The notes below the pieces were generated by a model, which had not been told where the DNA came from, did not search any database, and worked only from the letters and a program-made list of their open reading frames with translations. Position numbers and translations under genes: made by a program. Below are positions 42,253 through 50,202 of a DNA stretch of 64,000 bases, one piece after another (the stretch's first letter is position 1; the number at the start of each line of letters is the position of its first letter). The stretch is from Bradyrhizobium sp. ARR65 (GTDB taxonomy: Bacteria; Pseudomonadota; Alphaproteobacteria; Rhizobiales; Xanthobacteraceae): assembly GCF_000472385.1 (NCBI RefSeq), contig NZ_AWZU01000020.1, positions 77,520 through 141,519 on the forward strand, given 5' to 3'.

Positions 42253-42400
42253 TTGCGAGCAATGCTGTCAACGCTTGACGCGCTTTGCCGCGTGAAGTCG
42301 GAGCGGGTGTGGGAAATCTCGCAAATTCGAGTGAAGGCGGCTGAACCTTTGGCCGCTCGTCTTGACTCACAGGTAAGGGGAAGGCGCGATCTGCGGGGCG

Positions 42401-42523
42401 TCAGGTCGCAAGCAAATAGATGAGCGCGATCAGAGCGGCTCCGAGACCAGTTGCGAGCAAGAGATAGTCGGTGCGGAGGTCGTCCATGACATCGACTGCG
42501 ATTGGAAAGGTCTTCTGCGCCAT
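42401..42523 (-). CDS. Possible small membrane protein, 40 residues
   Basis: ATG at 42523, stop TGA at 42401. A polar start (AQKTFPIAVDVMDDLRTD) leads into a single hydrophobic segment (YLLLATGLGAALIALIYLLA) that ends the protein with one Thr. The frame, composition and third-position bias fit coding. The ribosome site is weak (AAAGATCAGCC). It lies upstream of dnaB and the inverted repeat. No family is known to me. Confidence 0.5.
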   Translation of the reverse strand: MAQKTFPIAVDVMDDLRTDYLLLATGLGAALIALIYLLAT

Positions 42524-42635
42524 GGCTGATCTTTAAGATGGTTGGAACAGAAGCTCTGTGAAGCAGTTCACATGGCGTTCGGTTTCTTTCCGGCGGGTAG
42601 CGGGGAACCGTCCGGAGCAGAGGCGAGAACAGGCG

Positions 42636-42821
42636 ATGCGCCAGCAGACGGCGATATGGCAGGCGGATGCGGAACGGCGTTTGTGGCTGTCGATGCTGAT
42701 CGATGCCATGGAGGAAGCAGCGCGTCCGGAAATCCGCAGCCAGCCTTGCCCGCCCGCGGTTCTCGAAGGCTTGCGCGCCCAGCTTGCAAAGCCGGTATGC
42801 CGGTATCCTTTCGCCGCCTAG
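42636..42821 (+). CDS. Possible small protein, 61 residues
   Basis: From ATG 42636 the frame reads QQTAIWQADAERRLWLSMLIDAMEEAARPEIRSQ and ends VCRYPFAA; the frame is open further upstream to 42558. The middle part is amphipathic helix. The start is preceded by GAACAGGCG, a weak ribosome site. It lies between the divergent small ORF at 42401 and the cfa 3' end. It could be real or a chance frame. Confidence 0.4.
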   Translation: MRQQTAIWQADAERRLWLSMLIDAMEEAARPEIRSQPCPPAVLEGLRAQLAKPVCRYPFAA

Positions 42822-42857
42822 GCGTTCAGCCTGCGGAAATGATTTGCGCTTCGCGCG

Positions 42858-44108
42858 CTATTCGCCCGCGATCTTGAGCCGCGGCCGGCTCCCCTGTTCC
42901 AGCCCCCGCAGCTTGGTTTCTTCCCGCGCGATATAGTCGCGCGTCATCGGCACGACGCCTTGGCGCTTGGTGAGCTGAATCTGGAAGTTCATCATGTTCT
43001 GCTTGCGGAACGACATTTCGGACGCCGCAAGATAGAACTCCCACATCCTGGCAAAACGCTCGTCATAGAGTTGCACGGCTTCCTCGCGCCGCGCCATGAA
43101 CCGCTCGCGCCAGGCTTTCAGCGTCTCCGCATAATGCAGTCTCAGTATCTCGATGTCGCAGACGAGGAGGCCCGCGCGCTCGATCGACGGCATCACCTCC
43201 GACAATGCGGGGATGTAGCCGCCGGGAAAGATGTATTTGGCGATCCAGGGATTGGTCACGTCGGGACCTTCCGAGCGGCCGATCGAATGCAGCATCATCA
43301 CGCCGTCGTCGGTGAGAAGCTGCGCGCAGCGCTTGAAGAAGGTGTCGTAGAAATCGACGCCGACATGTTCAAACATGCCGACCGAGACGATGCGGTCGAA
43401 CGGGCCCTCGACGTCGCGGTAATCCTGCATCAGGAAGCGCGCCGACTGCGTCAGGTTCTTCTCCGCGGCGCGTGCGTTGGAGACCTGGAGCTGCTCGGTC
43501 GAGAGCGTGATCCCGGTGACCTCGGCGCCGGCGATTTCGGCGAGATAGAGGCCAAGTCCACCCCAGCCGGAGCCGATATCGAGTACGCGGTGACCGCGTC
43601 CTACCAGCAGCTTTGCGGCGAGATGGCGCTTCTTGGCGAGCTGCGCATCGTCGAGATTGGTCTCGGGCGTCTCGAAATAGGCGCAGCTATACTGCTTGTC
43701 GGCATCAAGGAAGAGAGAATAGAGCCGGCCGTCGAGATCATAGTGGTGGGCGACGTTATTGCGCGAGCGGCCGCGCGGATTGAATTGGGTGAGATGGCGC
43801 GTGAGATAGCGAGCCCACCAGCGCAATTTCGCCCAGCGCGGCAACGAATTCGGTTGATCCATCAGGATCGCCAGCGCTTCCGCGATGGTGCCCGTCTCGA
43901 CGACGAAAGTGCCGTCCATGAAGGCCTCGCCGAGCGCAAGCTCGGGATTGAGCATGATCCTGCGTTCGGCTTCCGTGGTGACGAAGCGGACATGGACCGG
44001 CTCGCCGGTGCCGTCCCCACAGGTGAATTTTGCGCCACTTGCGGTCGTGAAAGTTATCGTGCCGCGCTGAATGAACTTCGTCAGCAGACTACGCAACAAA
44101 CGGTCCAT
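42858..44108 (-). CDS. cfa: Cyclopropane-fatty-acyl-phospholipid synthase
   Basis: A 416-residue SAM-dependent enzyme that adds methylene across unsaturated fatty-acid chains of phospholipids. The N-terminal domain binds lipid; the C-terminal domain carries NVAHHYDLDGRLYSLFLD, YSCAYFETPETNLDDAQ, the SAM site VLDIGSGWGGLGLYLAE, TGITLSTEQ and IVSVGMFEHVG with the catalytic bicarbonate-site residues nearby. Length matches the family (about 380-420). The ATG at 44108 begins at the conserved MDRLLRSLL; the open frame upstream into 44109-44309 is not homologous. It helps adjust membranes on acid or stationary-phase stress in other proteobacteria. Confidence 0.94.
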   Translation of the reverse strand: MDRLLRSLLTKFIQRGTITFTTASGAKFTCGDGTGEPVHVRFVTTEAERRIMLNPELALGEAFMDGTFVVETGTIAEALAILMDQPNSLPRWAKLRWWARYLTRHLTQFNPRGRSRNNVAHHYDLDGRLYSLFLDADKQYSCAYFETPETNLDDAQLAKKRHLAAKLLVGRGHRVLDIGSGWGGLGLYLAEIAGAEVTGITLSTEQLQVSNARAAEKNLTQSARFLMQDYRDVEGPFDRIVSVGMFEHVGVDFYDTFFKRCAQLLTDDGVMMLHSIGRSEGPDVTNPWIAKYIFPGGYIPALSEVMPSIERAGLLVCDIEILRLHYAETLKAWRERFMARREEAVQLYDERFARMWEFYLAASEMSFRKQNMMNFQIQLTKRQGVVPMTRDYIAREETKLRGLEQGSRPRLKIAGE

Positions 44109-44417
44109 CGAAACCACCGCCACCCGCGATATCTCTCGTGATATCCCGTCAGAAGTAGAGCCTCCCCGGCCGATATTCGACGCAGTTCGACCGGATTGGT
44201 TCCCATGCGCCCTAATCTGATCATAATGTAAGTTCCGCGCCCGTCTAGTGCGTTGGAGACAAAGCGGATATTCCAAAATACCCGGCTTGCGCAGCTGCGC
44301 GATATGCATGCTTCCATTGCCGGAATAATCAGCTAAAAGGTGACCCGCCGTCGGCGCCGTCCAGGCGACTCGCCAGCGATCTGCATCCCGATTTCGAAAA
44401 AAGTTGGAGAACAGCCA
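44109..44417. other. Divergent intergenic region, cfa and heme protein
   Basis: About 310 bases holding the promoters of cfa (leftward) and of the heme protein (rightward). CGATATCTCTCGTGATATC (about 44128-44146) is an imperfect inverted pair near the cfa start, and TGGAGAACAGCC lies before the ATG at 44418. No clear -35/-10 set can be fixed. Confidence 0.4.
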
Positions 44418-45455
44418 ATGATGTTGAGCCGAGCGCTCAGTTTAGCGACGGTGACGCTTCTGATCGGCTGTTGCGCAGCGGGAGCGGCTCAGGCGCAGGA
44501 GAATCTCGATGCCGGCAAAAGTCCGAGCCAGATTTTCGCGGGCACCTGCACGGCTTGTCACAAGAGCGCGCGCGGCCTGTTGAAAACGGTGGCGCCGGGT
44601 TCGCTGTCGGGCTTCCTACGGCAGCATTACACGACCAGCCCGGAGATGGCAGGCGTGCTCTCGTCCTACCTGATTTCCAATGGCGCGAACGATACCCGTT
44701 ACGGCGACAAGCAGAAGGCGGGCAAGGAAGCGAAGTCCGACGGCAAGCCTCCAAGTGCGACCGAGCAACCCGATCGCGCCGGCCGCAGGCGTCATCCGGT
44801 CTCCGCGGCACCGCAAGAGGCGGAGCCGCGGCAGGAGAGTGAGGTGCCTGCCGCCAACGAGCCCGGCCGACCCAGGCGCAACGCCAAGCGCCAGGCCCCC
44901 ACCGCGGAGGCGCCGGAAGCGGGCCAGCCTGCGGCCGAGGGCCAGGTGCCTGCTCAGGCAGCGGGCGAACATGGCGCTGATGGCCGTAAGCTGTCCGCCA
45001 AGCGGCGGCGCGGCAAGCCCGGCCTTGAGGGAGCGCCTAAGCCCGCTGAGCCCGCCAGCGAAGAGGCCGGGACCAGTGGGGCTCCGAATGAAGCCTCAAG
45101 GGAGGCCACCAAGCCGGAGAGCACGAGCGAGGCCCCGAAGACCGAGGCGAGCAGGCCTGATGCCGGACGAGGCGAGGGCGGAAACCCGGCGGAAGCGTCC
45201 TCTCCGCCGCAAGCAGTCAATGCCGAACCGGCGAAACAGACTGAGGCACCGGCGCTGCGGCCAGATCCGGTCCCACCGGTGACGCCGGCCGCGGCATCGA
45301 CTTCATCGTCTGCGCCCGCACCGGCAACCGCACCAACGGCCGCCGCTTCGACGGCGCCGGCGGTGCCACCCTCAGCGCCGTCGCTGAGCGCCACGCCGAC
45401 GGAGGCGACGCAAGGCACCTCGGCAAGCGCGCCGCCGGCGCCCGCTTCCAAATAG
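44418..45455 (+). CDS. Exported single-heme c-type protein with Pro/Ala-rich tail
   Basis: A 345-residue exported protein. Signal peptide about 1-26 (AQA, then QENLDAG); heme-attachment motif CTACH at residues 44-48 within IFAGTCTACHKSARGLL; a short domain up to about residue 90 with SLSGFLRQHYTTSPEMA, LSSYLISNGA; then about 240 residues of Ala/Pro/Glu-rich low complexity containing KRRRGK-type basic stretches. No distal Met in a canonical position is obvious. The length of the heme domain is that of a small c-type cytochrome, so it may be a sensor or electron carrier. Start at 44418 or the adjacent ATG at 44421. Function unknown. Confidence 0.75.
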   Translation: MMLSRALSLATVTLLIGCCAAGAAQAQENLDAGKSPSQIFAGTCTACHKSARGLLKTVAPGSLSGFLRQHYTTSPEMAGVLSSYLISNGANDTRYGDKQKAGKEAKSDGKPPSATEQPDRAGRRRHPVSAAPQEAEPRQESEVPAANEPGRPRRNAKRQAPTAEAPEAGQPAAEGQVPAQAAGEHGADGRKLSAKRRRGKPGLEGAPKPAEPASEEAGTSGAPNEASREATKPESTSEAPKTEASRPDAGRGEGGNPAEASSPPQAVNAEPAKQTEAPALRPDPVPPVTPAAASTSSSAPAPATAPTAAASTAPAVPPSAPSLSATPTEATQGTSASAPPAPASK

Positions 45456-45536
45456 ATCAACGAAGGCCCGCGCCGCCAAGGTGCGGCGCTCGCATCGATC
45501 GCGATGCCGAGCGAGCGTCTCCCGATCAACGCACCA

Positions 45537-45558
45537 ACCCCGGCCTGAAGACCGGGGT
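45537..45558 (-). terminator. Stem-loop after rplI
   Basis: ACCCCGG (45537-45543) and CCGGGGT (45552-45558) pair around eight bases, about 28 bases beyond the rplI stop on the minus strand. Only a few T residues follow on that strand. It may also end the heme-protein transcript from the other side. Confidence 0.6.
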
Positions 45559-45585
45559 CGGACGAGGTCGGGTATTCCCGAGGAA

Positions 45586-46188
45586 TTACTTCTCGGTCGG
45601 CGCGGCTTCGGCTTCCGGCGCCACTTCGCGCTGGGCTTCCGGATCGAAGAACTCGCCGGCGGCGGCCAGTGCCTCGGCTGCGGCGTCCTGATCTTCCTGA
45701 CGGGTCGAGATGTCCTCGCCGCGCTTGATCCGCTCGGCCTCATCGGCGCTGCGCGCGACCGTGATGGTGATAGTGGCTTCGACTTCGGGGTGAACGGCGA
45801 TCGTCACCTGGCGCTGACCGATCGCCTTGATCGGCGCGTCCAGCCAGACCTGCGGCCGGCTGACCGTGATGCCATCGGCTTCCAGCGCCAGGACAATGTC
45901 GCGTACCGAGACCGAGCCGAAGAGCTGACCCGATTCGGAAGCCTGGCGGATGATGACAATGTCGCGGCCGTTGATCTTCTCGGCCACCTTGTTTGCCTCG
46001 GCCTTGGCTTTGATGTTGTTGGCCTCGAGCTCGGCCTTCATGCCGTCGTACTTGGCGCGGTTCTCCGCGGTGGCGCGCAGCGCCTTCTTGCGCTTCAGCA
46101 GGAAGTTACGCGCGTAACCGTCGCGCACCTTTACGATTTCGCCCATCTGACCGAGCTTGGCGACGCGCTCCAACAAAATGACTTCCAT
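45586..46188 (-). CDS. rplI: 50S ribosomal protein L9
   Basis: L9, 200 residues. The N-terminal RNA-binding domain begins MEVILLERVAKLGQMGEIV with VRDGYARNFLLKRKKALRAT, the family signature; a helix links to the C-terminal domain (SGQLFGSVSVRDIVLAL, DAPIKAIGQRQVTI). The last about 55 residues (DEAERIKRGEDIS and an acidic Glu/Ala tail) are an alphaproteobacterial extension. It is the last gene of the rpsF-rpsR-DUF2232-rplI unit, separated from DUF2232 by 42 bases. The start ATG follows AAAAGGAGTA. Confidence 0.97.
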   Translation of the reverse strand: MEVILLERVAKLGQMGEIVKVRDGYARNFLLKRKKALRATAENRAKYDGMKAELEANNIKAKAEANKVAEKINGRDIVIIRQASESGQLFGSVSVRDIVLALEADGITVSRPQVWLDAPIKAIGQRQVTIAVHPEVEATITITVARSADEAERIKRGEDISTRQEDQDAAAEALAAAGEFFDPEAQREVAPEAEAAPTEK

Positions 46189-46230
46189 GATTGTACTCCT
46201 TTTGAATGTTGAGAAACTGAGAAGTTGAGT

Positions 46231-47184
46231 TCAGGGGGCAGGCAAGGGCGGTGGACGCGCGCGCAAGTAGCGTCGGCGCAAGCCGAACGCGGCATCGGCA
46301 AGGCCGAGCGCGGCCAGTGCAAGCAGCGGCCATCCAAACATCAGGACAAAGGCGTAAGTCGATCCCAGCCAGAAGGCGCGGCTTTTCAAGCCGAGCGTCA
46401 GCGTATGCAAGACCGCAAGGCCGGTAAGCGCATACGCCATCATCAGCGCCGAGGTGGCGATCTTGGCGAGTATCGCCAGAACGCCGCCGGAAAAGCAGAA
46501 AGCGGCGGCGACGCACAGCGCGACCAGCGTCATCGGTGGCAGCGCGGCCGCTTTCAGATCGGGCCACGGCCGCGATAGCCGTCCTGAAGTCGCGGTGATT
46601 TTTGCCGCGAGCCAGAGGTTGAGCGTGAGCATTAACACCCAGGACATCGCGACTGCTGCCGGCGCAAAGCTCACGACCGCATCGATCCGTTGTTGGGACT
46701 CCAGGCTGATTCCGTTCTCGTTCAACCCGAGGACGCTCAGCAGGACGCTTCGCAGCGTTCCGGTGATCGAGGCTGCATCGGGCCCGATCGCGAGAACTGC
46801 CGCGCTCACGACGATCGCAGCAAGGCCTGCAATCCAAACAAGAATGTGCCCGACCGGGTACCATTCGAGCGAGGCGGGCGCGGCGTTGCCATCGGCACGC
46901 GAACGCCCGAGCAGACACAGGTGGCCGAGCCAGCAGGCGGGCAGCGCGATCGCAACGGTGTAACCGATGAAGTTGGTGAAGCCCGACATCGCGCCAAGGC
47001 CGATCGCCGCCACGCCGCCGCCGATGGCGGCGGCCAGCGGTCCCCAGCCGATCGCCGTGACGATCAAAGGCAGCGGTGAAAAATAGGCCAGCACGAGCGA
47101 AATCAGGGCGCCCGAGACGATCGAGGCGGCCATGGCGGCCGACGCGCAGCCGGCGGCAATCGCGATGAGAATTTGACTGATCAT
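46231..47184 (-). CDS. DUF2232 family membrane protein
   Basis: A 317-residue inner-membrane protein with about eight hydrophobic segments, DUF2232 family. Identifying features are the N-terminal YFSPLPLIVTAIGWGPLAA and LMMAYALTGLAVLHTLT near the C-terminus, characteristic of the DUF2232 (YybS-like) proteins that lie between rpsR and rplI in alphaproteobacteria. No enzymatic role is known; some relatives are proposed substrate-binding components of energy-coupling transporters. The GC-rich coding sequence and spacing show that it belongs to the ribosomal operon. Confidence 0.9.
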   Translation of the reverse strand: MISQILIAIAAGCASAAMAASIVSGALISLVLAYFSPLPLIVTAIGWGPLAAAIGGGVAAIGLGAMSGFTNFIGYTVAIALPACWLGHLCLLGRSRADGNAAPASLEWYPVGHILVWIAGLAAIVVSAAVLAIGPDAASITGTLRSVLLSVLGLNENGISLESQQRIDAVVSFAPAAVAMSWVLMLTLNLWLAAKITATSGRLSRPWPDLKAAALPPMTLVALCVAAAFCFSGGVLAILAKIATSALMMAYALTGLAVLHTLTLGLKSRAFWLGSTYAFVLMFGWPLLALAALGLADAAFGLRRRYLRARPPPLPAP

Positions 47185-47315
47185 TAGCTGTCCCGCCCCT
47201 TATCGGCGGTTAGAGGTTCCACAAGGGAGCCCCAACCATCGGCGACCGGACGATCCGGAAGCCTTATGAAACCTTGCGATCGGCGGCTCATGGCCGCCGA
47301 TCGAATCTATCGAAA

Positions 47316-47555
47316 TTACCTGATCACGTAAGGCAGCAGGCCGAGGAAACGGGCGCGCTTGATGGCGCGCGCGAGCTCGCGCTGCTTCTTGGCGGAAACC
47401 GCTGTGATGCGGCTCGGCACGATCTTCCCGCGTTCCGAGACGTAGCGCATCAATAGCTTGGAATCCTTGTAGTCGATCTTGGGCGCGTTCGGACCCGTGA
47501 ACGGACAGGTCTTGCGGCGACGGAAAAACGGACGACGTGCACCGGCTTCAGCCAT
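47316..47555 (-). CDS. rpsR: 30S ribosomal protein S18
   Basis: S18, 79 residues, which binds the 30S platform next to S6. The sequence RRPFFRRRKTCPFTG at the N-terminus, KIDYKDSKLLMRYVSERGKI and RITAVSAKKQRELARAIKRAR are canonical. No zinc-binding cysteine pair is present beyond the single Cys in KTCPF. The start lies five bases after the rpsF stop; the next gene (DUF2232) is about 130 bases downstream on the same strand. Length is normal. Confidence 0.98.
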   Translation of the reverse strand: MAEAGARRPFFRRRKTCPFTGPNAPKIDYKDSKLLMRYVSERGKIVPSRITAVSAKKQRELARAIKRARFLGLLPYVIR

Positions 47556-47560
47556 TGTTC

Positions 47561-48004
47561 TTACTCCTCTTCGCCGCCATCGACGTCTTCGCGCGAACGA
47601 CGCGGGCCACGATCGCCACGGTCGCCACGATCACCGCGATAGCCGCCCGGACCACCACGGTCGTCGCGCTCACGATCACGATCCGCCTTCCGCATCATCG
47701 CTGAGGGGCCTTCCTCCAGCTCCTCGACACGGACGCTCAGGTAACGGAGAACATCTTCGCTGATCCGCTCCTGCCGCTCGACCTCAGCGATCGCGGCGGA
47801 GGGCGCGTCGATGTTGAGCAGCACGAAATGCGCCTTGCGGTTCTTGTTGATGCGGTAGGTGAGGGAGCGCACGCCCCAATTCTCGGTCTTCGTGACCTTG
47901 CCGCCGAGCTGCTCGACGATCCCCGTCATTTGGGTGGTCAGTTCCTCGACCTGCTGCGGGCTCGCGTCCTGGCGCGCGAGAAAAACATGCTCGTAAAGAG
48001 GCAT
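47561..48004 (-). CDS. rpsF: 30S ribosomal protein S6
   Basis: S6, 147 residues. The core (1-95), with MPLYEHVFLARQDASPQQVE, KTENWGVRSLTYRINKNRKAHF and LRYLSVRVEEL, matches the family. The C-terminal tail of about 45 residues is extremely charged, with repeated RGDRGDRGDRGP-type units and an acidic end, an extension seen in Rhizobiales. It is first in the ribosomal unit, five bases before rpsR, and has a long 5' leader and a good promoter upstream. S6 and S18 bind as a dimer on the 30S platform and, in other bacteria, on their own mRNA leader. Confidence 0.98.
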   Translation of the reverse strand: MPLYEHVFLARQDASPQQVEELTTQMTGIVEQLGGKVTKTENWGVRSLTYRINKNRKAHFVLLNIDAPSAAIAEVERQERISEDVLRYLSVRVEELEEGPSAMMRKADRDRERDDRGGPGGYRGDRGDRGDRGPRRSREDVDGGEEE

Positions 48005-48206
48005 GGACGTCCTTTCCTTAAAGTGTTGGCGCGGCTCCCGGCGACAAGCCCTTCGAGGCCTTCGGAAAGGACTCGGAGAGGGTAAGCTTCAGAAGGCGGA
48101 AACACGGGACGACGGGCCGACTGGCCCTGCCACATCAATATCGCCACAACGGTGAGATTGCTGAGACCGTCCGTTCAGCTCCCGGCCGGGACCCACGGAT
48201 GCGCGC
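48005..48206 (-). promoter_or_regulatory. Long 5' leader of rpsF
   Basis: About 200 bases between the predicted -10 box and the rpsF start, with several small stems (for example AAGGCCTTCG-type pairs near 48055-48070 and GGGCCAGTCGGCCC near 48115). The length would allow S6:S18 autoregulatory folding, as known from rpsF leaders in other bacteria; the exact motif was not identified here. Confidence 0.4.
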
Positions 48207-48234
48207 TTTATAAGGATTTTGCGCGCCAGGGCAA
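48207..48234 (-). promoter_or_regulatory. Promoter of the rpsF operon
   Basis: On the minus strand TTGCCC (48234-48229), a 16-base spacer and TATAAA (48212-48207) form a sigma-70-type promoter about 200 bases before rpsF. Confidence 0.6.
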
Positions 48235-48310
48235 GCGAAACGGGCGGCGATTCCGGGCGGATTCTTGGGCGGATTTCGCCCTTTTGATCGAATCGGCCAC
48301 ATGAACGGCC

Positions 48311-48342
48311 TTGATCTATTTGTTTGTACGACATACAAATAG
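48311..48342 (+). promoter_or_regulatory. Promoter and palindromic operator of TetR-desaturase operon
   Basis: The 27-bp site CTATTTGT-t-TGT-ACG-ACA-t-ACAAATAG (48316-48342) is symmetric apart from one T/T mismatch per arm. TTGATC (48311-48316), 17 bases and TACAAA (48334-48339) form a promoter that this operator completely covers. The TetR start is 15 bases downstream. TetR binding is inferred. Confidence 0.8.
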
Positions 48343-48356
48343 GCTAGAGGGCGACA

Positions 48357-49070
48357 ATGGCAGCCGAAATCGTGCCCGAGATGCCGACATCCGATCCGAA
48401 GCATGCCGTTCGCGCGACGCGCCCGGCCGGGCGCAAGATGCGCTCGCTCCTGCTGGACGCTGCCAGCCGGCTGTTCAGGGAGCGCGGACTGTCCGGGGCG
48501 TCGATCGCGGATATTGCTGCCGCAGCAGACGCCTTTCCGAGCCAGATCACCTATTACTTCCGCACCAAGGAGGCGCTGTTTGTCGAAGCCGCCTGCCGTG
48601 ACGTGCTCTACGTCGCCCGCGCGGCCGAACAGGCGGCGCTGAATGCCCATACGCCGCGCGACTACACGCGGGCCCTGGTCGAGACGGTGACGGCGACCGA
48701 TTCAGTCGCCTTTTTTGCGGAAGCCCTGACACTGACGCGGCGTCGTCAGGACCTTGCGCCTCTCGTGGAGCGAACCATCGCGCGCCTGCACAGCGAGGGA
48801 TTGCGCGCCTATGCGGGCCAGATCGAACGGCACGGCTGGCGGAGCTTGCGTGATCCCGATGCGACGTCACGGCGGTTCTGGGCTGTTGCCATCGGCATCA
48901 TGGTCGAGGGCTATGCCATGGGCCGCTCGTCGGATGAATTATGCGCGGAGATGCTGCGTGTGCTGGGCGAACAGGCGACGGTAGCGACGAGCGACGGCGC
49001 GCGCCTGCGGCTCGTCGACGAACGCGATGCCCCCGCTTCGTCTCAATCGGACTCGGAGCCTTCATCATGA
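48357..49070 (+). CDS. TetR regulator of the desaturase operon
   Basis: A 237-residue TetR family repressor. After a flexible start (EIVPEMPTSDPKHAVRA) the HTH domain contains ASRLFRERGLSGASIADIAA and SQITYYFRTKEALFVEA. The C-terminal region, with DYTRALVETVTATDSVAFF and LGEQATVATSDG, is unassigned; TetR proteins next to desaturase genes, such as DesT-like types, sense acyl-CoA saturation, and that could apply. It overlaps the desaturase start by four bases (ATGA), so translation is coupled. The palindrome upstream indicates autorepression. Confidence 0.9.
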   Translation: MAAEIVPEMPTSDPKHAVRATRPAGRKMRSLLLDAASRLFRERGLSGASIADIAAAADAFPSQITYYFRTKEALFVEAACRDVLYVARAAEQAALNAHTPRDYTRALVETVTATDSVAFFAEALTLTRRRQDLAPLVERTIARLHSEGLRAYAGQIERHGWRSLRDPDATSRRFWAVAIGIMVEGYAMGRSSDELCAEMLRVLGEQATVATSDGARLRLVDERDAPASSQSDSEPSS

Positions 49071-50092
49071 CCGCACTTCGCATCCGCGCGCGTGACTTGT
49101 TGACCGAGGAGCAACTGATCGCCGTGCGCCGGCGTTCCACCTGGAAGGGCGCAGCGCTGATCGCGCATGCGTGGGCGCTGATTGTTGGTGCGGTCGCGCT
49201 CGTCGCATGGTGGCCCAATCCGCTGACCTACCTGCTTGCGGTCGCGATCATCGGCTCACGGCAGCTTGGCCTTGCGATCCTGATGCATGATGGCGCGCAC
49301 GGGTGTCTGTCACCAGACGAGAAGATCAATCTGGCCATGAGCCAATGGTTCTGCGCCTATCCGATTTTCGCCGAGACGCGAGCCTACCGCCGCTATCACC
49401 TGCAACATCACGCGCGTACGCAGCAGGAGGATGATCCCGATCTCGTGCTGTCGGCGCCGTTTCCAATCACCAGGATGAGCTACCGCCGCAAATTCCTGCG
49501 CGATATCACCGGACAGACCGGCTACCAGCAGCGCAAGGCGCAATTGCTCAACGCGCTCGGTCCCGCGGAATGGCCGCTCGCGCGTCGCGCGGCGCATTTT
49601 GGGGAAAAGCTGGGACCGCAGTGTGCCGTCAACGCGGTGCTGTTCGCGGCCTTTGCGATTGCGGGCGTCTGGTGGGCCTACCCGCTCTTATGGCTGGTGC
49701 CACTGTTGACATGGATGATGGTCATCACCCGTATCCGCAACATTGCCGAGCACGCCGTCGTTCCCGACAGCAACGATCCCTTGCGCAACACGCGCACGAC
49801 GCGGGCAAATTTGCTGGAGCGATTGTTCATCGCGCCCTATTATGTGAACTACCATCTCGAACATCATCTCCTGTTCTACGTGCCCTGCTATAACCTGCCG
49901 CGCGTGCACCGCATTCTCAGCGAAAGCCGGCATGCGGGCCGGATGGAGGTGCAGCCGAGCTATGCCGCTGTGCTCCGGCTCGCGACCGCCAAGCCCGACC
50001 GCGAGGACCGTCCGGGACAGGTTGTAAACAGCGCGCGTCGGGCGCGCTCTGGCGCAAAAGTGGATGCCGACCAGACGGCGGGCGGTTTTTAG
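49067..50092 (+). CDS. Membrane fatty-acid desaturase
   Basis: A 341-residue integral membrane desaturase. The three histidine boxes that hold the di-iron site are HDGAH (ILMHDGAHGC), HLQHH (YRRYHLQHH) and HLEHH (NYHLEHHLLF), the last with the usual final spacing. About four hydrophobic segments flank them. Such enzymes insert double bonds into acyl chains of lipids. The ATG at 49067 overlaps the TetR stop, so both are one unit. The upstream frame is the TetR gene in another frame. Substrate chain length and position are unknown; carotenoid or ceramide desaturation are alternatives. Confidence 0.9.
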   Translation: MTALRIRARDLLTEEQLIAVRRRSTWKGAALIAHAWALIVGAVALVAWWPNPLTYLLAVAIIGSRQLGLAILMHDGAHGCLSPDEKINLAMSQWFCAYPIFAETRAYRRYHLQHHARTQQEDDPDLVLSAPFPITRMSYRRKFLRDITGQTGYQQRKAQLLNALGPAEWPLARRAAHFGEKLGPQCAVNAVLFAAFAIAGVWWAYPLLWLVPLLTWMMVITRIRNIAEHAVVPDSNDPLRNTRTTRANLLERLFIAPYYVNYHLEHHLLFYVPCYNLPRVHRILSESRHAGRMEVQPSYAAVLRLATAKPDREDRPGQVVNSARRARSGAKVDADQTAGGF

Positions 50093-50202
50093 CGGCAACT
50101 CAGGGCGGCTTGGCTCCCTAGCCCGCTTGACATCCCGGCCTCTGTCGGGTCTTACGGCCCGACTTTGAACTTTGACAGGTTCGTAACAGTCAGGGAGAGC
50201 CG

